Assembly (NCBI RefSeq): GCF_030269925.1
Contig: NC_085121.1
Span: forward strand, 451,501-515,500
Origin: Bombyx mori
Lineage: Eukaryota > Arthropoda > Insecta > Lepidoptera > Bombycidae
Length of the DNA: 64,000 bases
Direction: 5' to 3'
Shown one piece after another: positions 57,435 to 64,000 of this stretch. How positions within the stretch are numbered: the first letter of the stretch is position 1; each line of letters starts with the position of its first letter. The notes under the pieces were generated by a model. It worked only from the letters and a program-made list of their open reading frames with translations, was not told the origin of the DNA and did no database searches. The translations under genes and the position numbers were made by a program.

Positions 57435-59092
57435 GTATATTACTTTTTATAATACGTTACACTACTTAACTCTGTGTAAAAAATATTAACGCGATTATAA
57501 CTTTTAGTTTTCAGCTAGCCTCCATTTTAGGGCACGATCAACAATACATCAGTAAAATCAAAATATAAAATAGCGTTGAAAATTTTAATGTTACAATGTA
57601 ACAATGTTATACCAATTTTAGACGTTATCAGAATAGCACGACATACAGAAACTGCAACATACGATGATACGCCTACATTTTGTAAATTAAATTTAAACGA
57701 AGCTTATCATATCTACCTACCTACGGATTCAATATGGATGTTGATTCATTTTCATTTTTATCAATACATTTTTATTTTTTTTAATTGAAAAACCTATATC
57801 GTTCCATTCATAAATGACTGAATTAGAAAAACATTTTAAATTCGATGGTGGAATAATTGAAAAATAACAAAAACAATGCATATGACATCATCGCCGTCAT
57901 TATGCGGGTGTGTCCGTGGCATCCACTCTTCATTATTTCCTCCGTTATTGAAAATTTACTACGTTATTTTCTTTTTTCTTTTTGTTGATAGCAGATCTTA
58001 CGAAATACTTTAACTTATTTCGCTATTGACAAAGTAAATATTACATAAAAAGATTCCAATTAATCGTGCATTTGTTTATTGTGAATGAAATATTGAAACG
58101 TCTTCATCATTATGAAATGTCATCTACTCGTACCACAACGGCAAGCATTAACGAAAACAGCATCAGTCTGGGCGGCCTCGTGTGCCCTTGGACAACTATA
58201 TTTAAAGTAAAACTAAAACCATTTATTAATCGTCTGATCCATTTTACATAAAGAACAAAAGAGGTGTGTGAAATAACATAAATAGTGGCGCTAGACAGCC
58301 GCGGCTCCGCCGGCGCCGTAAACAAATATGAACATGAATAGATTGCATGAACCGTCCATACAACATCCAGACATTTAAAATCACTTCCAGAATTTTTAAA
58401 TTGACGTGGGTGGACAGATGATTCTAACATTACTTTCGCTGTGACGTTGTGGCTTGAGATCGAAATCTCGATCAGGTTTTTTAAAATAACGACCATCCTA
58501 TTCCTCAAGATAGAACACAAACGATTGCGGTCCCTAGTGATTTCTTATGTTCTTTTAGGTTTTCAGGCACAACAGAGAAACCAGCTTTTTTTTCTATTTA
58601 AGAGACTGGTCAAATGTTTTACTTTCCCTTCTCCTCTAATGTCCGTTCTATAAACACCGCTCACATGGGTCTAGTTATTTTGTGGCTGTACGAGAAGTGG
58701 ATATTAAAATAAATCTTTAGTGAGTCGTCATGCCCTCTCTCCTCTTATTTTTAAACCAATAAGGTAAAAACTATTGATATCAAAGCACAAAAAAAATATT
58801 CAAAAAATCAATCACCGATATTCAACAGTTTTGTTCTCTAAATATGTTTTGATATAGTTTTTGAAATATTTTCATATTTATTGATCATTCCCGTGATGGT
58901 TCTTTTAAAGTTTTCAGTGATTTCGCTCAATTGTTTAACATTCAACGGAGACGATAGCGTATGCACGTGACAAATTCCACATAAGAATTACAAAAGCACA
59001 CAAACTATTTGCAGAAGAAAATTTATACATCATTAGCACGACTCAAGTTTGTTTGAAAGGTGAAAATTATTTAATATTTCGCACGGTAAATG
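57435..59092. other. no recognised gene
   Basis: AT-rich; frames at 58066-58520 are on both strands and unsupported. A small GC patch (58280-58320) has no clear role. Confidence 0.4.
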
Positions 59093-59249
59093 TTGCCTCT
59101 TAGTGCAATTTTTTAACGTTCTCGATAACGTAAAAGTTAACTCAAATATGTATGCAGTTGGAACAGCGCCCCTAGCGGCAAATGTTGCAAATCCATACAA
59201 ATTATGTTATATACTTTACATACGTTAAAAAAATTCTCATTAAGCACAC
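59093..59249. mobile_element. MITE related to 25791-25954
   Basis: Left CTTAGTGCAATTTTTTAACG, TCGATAACGTAAAAGTTAAC; same centre TATGCAGTTGGAACAGCGCC; right ATTCTCATTAAGCACAC. The right arm is more diverged. Confidence 0.75.
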
Positions 59250-59254
59250 TGATG

Positions 59255-59440
59255 TCGCGATTGGAAACTCGCCCGTGGCGCCCGAGCGCAATGCCAAGAT
59301 CACAGTCAAGGAGCTGCCATCGTTGCCAACTCTTTCCAATAAGGGGCTGCAACAGCTGCCAAATCTTTTCAGGGCACATTTGAAGAAGGACAAGTAACGG
59401 TGCTCTTGGGAAACAGAGTTCTTCCCAGATTTATTAGCAT
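59255..59440 (-). mobile_element. old LINE fragment (tentative)
   Basis: Plus ATTTGAAGAAGGACAAGTAA, then GCTCTTGGGAAACAGAG, parallels the LINE segment coding for S-F-F-K-R; on minus it reads YLSFFKCALKRF. The adjoining 59255-59375 is GC-balanced and unrecognised. Confidence 0.45.
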
Positions 59441-60925
59441 TATAGACGCCCTACCAATTTCTGCCACAAAGCATTCGTAAATTTCAATTTTAAGGATGGT
59501 CTTTATTTCAATGTTAATACGAATTCAATTCTTTCAACTTAAATCTGTTAATCTAAAGCACATTCAAATATTTCACGAAATTACTCATTTAACCAATTGA
59601 TATTCAACTGGGAGTACTCGTATGCGTCACTATATCCGGATCACGTCTAATTATCACATCACATTGTATTTATTAGGTAGCATCCTGTCATTTTCCACCT
59701 CATCGCAATTTAATCAAAGTTTCGTCAAGTTTAGCCGTAATCTGCCTCATCCGTTCCGTGCCCTGGTCTCCAAGGCTGGTATATCCATTAATCCAGTCAA
59801 TTGTATAGCGGAGACAGTATGGAGCCGGCTGATGGCCGGACGACTGCGCATTCCACTCGTCCCCTCGGTAACTAGTCATTTCCACTGCGTCCGCTCCATT
59901 GCAACTTGTGCCAGTTCGTTTTAACCTAGTTTGGTTATTAATTGACTTATCGCATTTTCGTGTGAACTATTAAGAAGAAATGTTTAGGCAGTTTTACACT
60001 GGATAGCCTACAAACAGACACAGCAACCGTGTTACCTAAAATTTATCAAAAAGGTGGGTATATTGTAATCATGTTTCCAATCGATAATCCTATAACAACT
60101 TTGACTATATAAACAAGGCAGAGTGGTAGTACGTACACGGGTGGGTATACCCTTTGATATTGGAAAGTATTTATTCTATAAAAATTTCATCCTTCCCCCC
60201 CTTTCACGACCTAAATTTCATCCATAGTTTATCTCTATGATATACAAAAATAGAGTCTCTAAATATCAGATCACAAGGCTCGCTGGTTTAGACTGTGGAT
60301 TCTTTGTTCGTTTTTCAGTTAATGTACTGATTGCTTTATAGATTACACTTTACAAATACGTTACAATCGCCGCATTAAAGACGAGCCAGGTTAGTACTTG
60401 TATTAACATCCAGGAGCCGCTCACACATTTGTAAGTGTCAATTGTTCATTTTGAGTTACCGGAGCTACTTATTTTGCTATTATTATTACCTATTCAATGA
60501 CGTTCTACTCGATATCGATTTATACCGTCAATGAGCGGTTTCTAATAAGACCCAAATCGTTTATTTGATAAATTTCAAATAACTGAAATGTATTGTTTAA
60601 TAATTAATCCTAACTTCAGTACACTGTATAAGTAAGTAAATTTACGACGAAGTTTATCAGGACCGTGGCAACTTCCGTTCAATTAACCTGAATGTGATAA
60701 GCCTTTAATCCACGAAAGCGTTTAACGAGTGCTCATCATTTAAATCAAACAGTATACTACCGGTGAGGCTAAAAGAATGGCGCCTCGTGTGTAGTATCGT
60801 CGCTCGATACTAGCACACTATTATTTTAAAAATATTCCTATCATGTATTAACGCATCGTAATCATAACTCTGAGGGGTACAGTGTAGACATAACAAAACA
60901 TTACCAATTTTGCTCAGTTCTAAAC
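59441..60925. other. no recognised gene
   Basis: Open frames at 59622-59924 (plus) and 59700-59885 (minus) overlap and match nothing I know. Confidence 0.4.
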
Positions 60926-61085
60926 TTTTTTTTTTATTGCTTAGATGGATGGACGAGCTCACAGCCCACCTGGTGTTAAGTGGTTACTGGAGCCCATAGA
61001 CATCTACTATGTAAATGCGCCACAGACCTCGAGATATAAGTTCTAAGATCTCAGTATAGTTACAACGGCTACCCCACCCTTCTCT
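60926..61085 (-). mobile_element. Bm1 SINE 3' part
   Basis: TTTTTTTTTATTGCTTAGAT to AACGGCTACCCCACCCTTCT. Confidence 0.87.
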
Positions 61086-61887
61086 AATTGTTACGGATTT
61101 ATTTGATTCTATTTTATTTCGTTTATCTAGTTTCAGATTCGTCTGCGACACGACTTGCTCGTTCGCCTATGTTGAAATAAAAATTAAGTCAAAATAAATC
61201 CCTTAAATATTAATAGCTGCACTTTTAACAGATCTATCTTTATACTAAACACACAGTATATATAACAGTACACGATAAAAACGTTAGTTAAGAATATTTT
61301 ACTTTACTTGAAACAGGTCACGGCGCGCGGCCACTAAAGGGTTTTTAATTAAAGCCTTCAAAATTTGCGAAAATTATATTTGTTTATAAAACCTTCATCA
61401 GTTTGGTCATTAGTCTTCTTTCACAAATTGGTATGATGGAGAACGACTTTAATTATTTTATACTAGTAGTATGTAGTAGAACCAAGTAGGTTAGTTTATA
61501 AGGCATGATCCTTTAAAATAAAATAACGACAATATATTTCCGACTTCACATTATGTATATTAATGTGCCCAGAGTGTTAACATTAGCTTATAATCTTTTT
61601 TCTTGCCCTCTAATTTTTTTTATATCTATGTACTTATTCAAAACATCTTGATTTACATAATAAAATCCTTTGGATACTTCGATTGAAAGCGATGAAAGAA
61701 AAAAAACATGTCTAATTAAAAGCGTATGGTACTGCCGATGTTCCAACCAAGTGAAGGACTTTTCTAATAGTAGGTGACGGCGTTCGCGATCTGACGTAGT
61801 GCCTTCCAGTGACAGCTTAATAACAAAAGGCCCGTGGGATCGTTGCCTCAAAAATTGAAAGCTATGACGTACTACTCCTTTCATCTT
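61086..61887. other. no recognised gene
   Basis: AT-rich. Confidence 0.45.
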
Positions 61888-62070
61888 TTTTTTCCCTACG
61901 TTGGCAATCTATGGCCATTCCAGCTACGCGCGGATCGGTAGGCGAGCTCACGGGTTCAACCTGAAAGAATTGCTAACAATGACGTTAGCAAAAGCAGTGC
62001 TGCGCCGAATCTACTATCGGATCGGAATCGCGACCCACAGAGAAGAACCGGCGAGAAACCAACTGAGTAA
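61888..62070 (-). mobile_element. CACTGAGTTTCTCGC-family tail, minus copy
   Basis: TTTTTTCCCTACGTTGGCAA, GTAGGCGAGCTCACGGGTTC, CTACTATCGGATCGGAATCG, GAACCGGCGAGAAACCAACT on plus. Confidence 0.62.
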
Positions 62071-63157
62071 GTTCATCAAAAAACTATTTTTTCTGCGAAC
62101 TAAGTGCAATATTTCCGAAAACACAATAAACAATAGATTCTTAACAACATAATTATAACTACCTTCATGCTTTGAGTTGAAATTAAAAAAGCGTTTTGAG
62201 GTTATCAACAAACTTCCAGGAGAACAGAACGCATCGTCTTAGACATTCGGCTGGGCATCGATAGGCAGTGCGCGATGCCACTGAGCCGCGCGTGTGTTGT
62301 TTCGTGCCCTCCTCGAAAAACGTCGGTCGTATTGCGTCACCGATCTGCCACTAGAGCAATCGTAACGTAATAATTATGAAAGACAATCACTGATTACATA
62401 GCTATTTAGAGCCGTTTAGCAATTTATAACAGGTACGTTTTTTTTTCTTCTTCTAAGAAATGTTTAAAGATTGTGTCAGATCGATTGGGTACCTTGCACG
62501 CGTCGAAAGTACAATTTTTGGATGTCTAGTACGAAAAGAAAAATTGCATGACTTAAGTTAGTGTTCTAAAGTTTGGTTAACAAAGAAGGAAATTTTTTTG
62601 AGGATTTTTTATGCAAACTTTGTTTTATGTGATGTTATAAAATGCCATAAGCTCAACTTTAAAAAAAAAAATTGGTACATTTATAAACAGCTTAGTGGTA
62701 AAGGATCAAGATCCGAAGTTGCTTAACGAGTTTTGGAGAGGACTTAATCACAAGGGAAAAGCAGAACAAACCCAAATGGTTCTCTACATATATTCGGAAC
62801 AGCGCCTAAGTAGATAGAGATAGTAAATAGTCAAAATATTATTTTAATTTAAAGAAATTAGCATAAGTATAACTTAATTTCCAAATAAATGAAAACATGT
62901 TTTATTTTCAGAACATCCCGACTGTAGCAGCCGTAATGTCTTAGAATATTTGTACAATCTTCTAAAATTGAAGATGAGTTCAGAATCCTTGGGTCAGGTC
63001 CTTTTCAAGCATTCAATCACTTTCGAAACAAGCGGATGAAGTCTTCTGGTTGAAGACAGATTCAAATTAGCCTTCTAGTCTGACATGCAACTCCGCAATA
63101 TAACGTTAAAAATGACTTTGTACATTTATTTGGAGCTCCATAGCATTAAGAATATTA
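62071..63157. other. no recognised gene
   Basis: AT-rich sequence with no coding or repeat signal that I can support. Confidence 0.45.
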
Positions 63158-63158
63158 G

Positions 63159-63402
63159 TTTTTTTTATTGCTTTCTTGGGTGGACGAGCTCAGAGCCCAC
63201 CTGGTGTTAAGTGGTTAATGGAACCTATAGACATCTACAACTTAATGCGCTACCCACCTTGAGATATAAGTTCTAAGGTCTCAAGCATAGTTACAACGGT
63301 TGCCCCACCCTTCAAACCGAAACGCATTACTGCTTCACGGCAGAAATAGGCAGGCCGGTGGTACCTAACCGTACGAACTCATAAGAGGTCCTACCACCAG
63401 TA
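63159..63402 (-). mobile_element. Bm1 SINE lacking the tRNA head
   Basis: TTTTTTTATTGCTTTCTTGG to GAGGTCCTACCACCAGT. Confidence 0.9.
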
Positions 63403-64000
63403 AAAAGTAGTGTCAGGAACATCCACGTAATTGTTATTCTGATATTATGCAACTGTTAAATTGGAAGCCGTGTCGTGGCCTAAATGAAAAGTGCCGGTGC
63501 TCCCATCGCACAGGCAGATACCACGTTTCCTAAATGAAATACATTTGTGAGGCATAAACAAGTATTTCGACGGTTAAGAATCAATAGTGTCTATCTCAAA
63601 AAAGTCAACTTTACAGTAGATAAAAAAAACATTTGTTCGCTTCAACTAATGAACTACCAGAAAATTTTAAATCACTAAAAAGGGTAAGTAAATACTAGAA
63701 ACTTTTAAGTAAACTTAAATTGTCTTAATATACCAAGGTAGACAGACAGTATTGGCAAAAAATTACGCGCAGCCAAAATTGAGATATACATTATTGATTC
63801 TTAGCCGTCGATTTATTTTCAAAAAAAAGACGGTAGGTCTAAAATTGACCTAGTATAAGTTTAGAGTAACAAACAACAATTACTTTAGGAGATATAACCG
63901 AAATTTCTATGTGGTGTTTCACGTGCCTCTTATCTCGCTCACAAAGACGTCTTAAGCCGGCTTCAAAGATTAACGCAAGAGGATTATGTCTGGTATTTTG
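63403..64000. other. no recognisable feature
   Basis: AT-rich; no FAM102 5' exon found here. Confidence 0.45.

Overview
The window is genomic DNA from a moth or butterfly, most likely Bombyx mori or a close relative. The evidence is many copies of a tRNA-headed SINE with the Bm1 layout, lepidopteran Helitron-like elements ending in CTAGT, CR1/Jockey-like, RTE-like and R1-like LINE remnants, and spliced genes with GC-rich exons in AT-rich introns. There is no operon structure and no CRISPR array. I found no free-standing RNA gene that I can support.

Layout. (1) Positions 1-902, plus strand: the last exons of crumbs (crb), holding the final EGF-like repeats, the transmembrane helix and the short cytoplasmic tail ending in ERLI. 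The following 4.5 kb (903-5390) looks like 3' UTR or flank, has one LINE insertion, and ends at a good poly(A) signal at 5362. (2) Positions 5650-18784, minus strand: twelve exons of a FAM102/EEIG1-family gene (N-terminal C2-like domain). It is convergent with crb. Its poly(A) signal lies at 5666-5671, so the two predicted 3' ends are under 300 bp apart. Eleven of the twelve exons join with consistent phase and recognisable splice sites; the proline-rich exon near 13.4-13.5 kb has uncertain borders. The exon ending at 18784 begins inside a codon, so at least one coding exon lies at higher coordinates. None is recognisable up to 64000. (3) Positions 18785-64000 are therefore probably mostly the first intron of that gene (inference). 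This stretch is a mosaic of Bm1 SINEs, LINE tails, Helitron-like elements and small inverted-repeat elements, with AT-rich unassigned sequence between them.

The two genes share no visible pathway. Crumbs is an apical polarity membrane protein. FAM102 proteins are cytoplasmic or membrane-associated C2-type adaptors. Their convergence looks like simple neighbourhood.

Most notable observations: a nearly identical duplication at 39978-42953, with a second block (41225-41720) repeated at 47487-47982, which reads as a recent tandem duplication with an internal deletion or as an assembly artefact of two haplotypes; a composite element at about 22.35-23.12 kb with a tRNA-like pol III box pair and a LINE tail; visible homology between the Bm1 SINE tail and a LINE 3' tail; two inverted-repeat families whose terminal repeats are themselves palindromic; and a clean 20-bp hairpin in a FAM102 intron. 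I see no convincing new multi-gene system.
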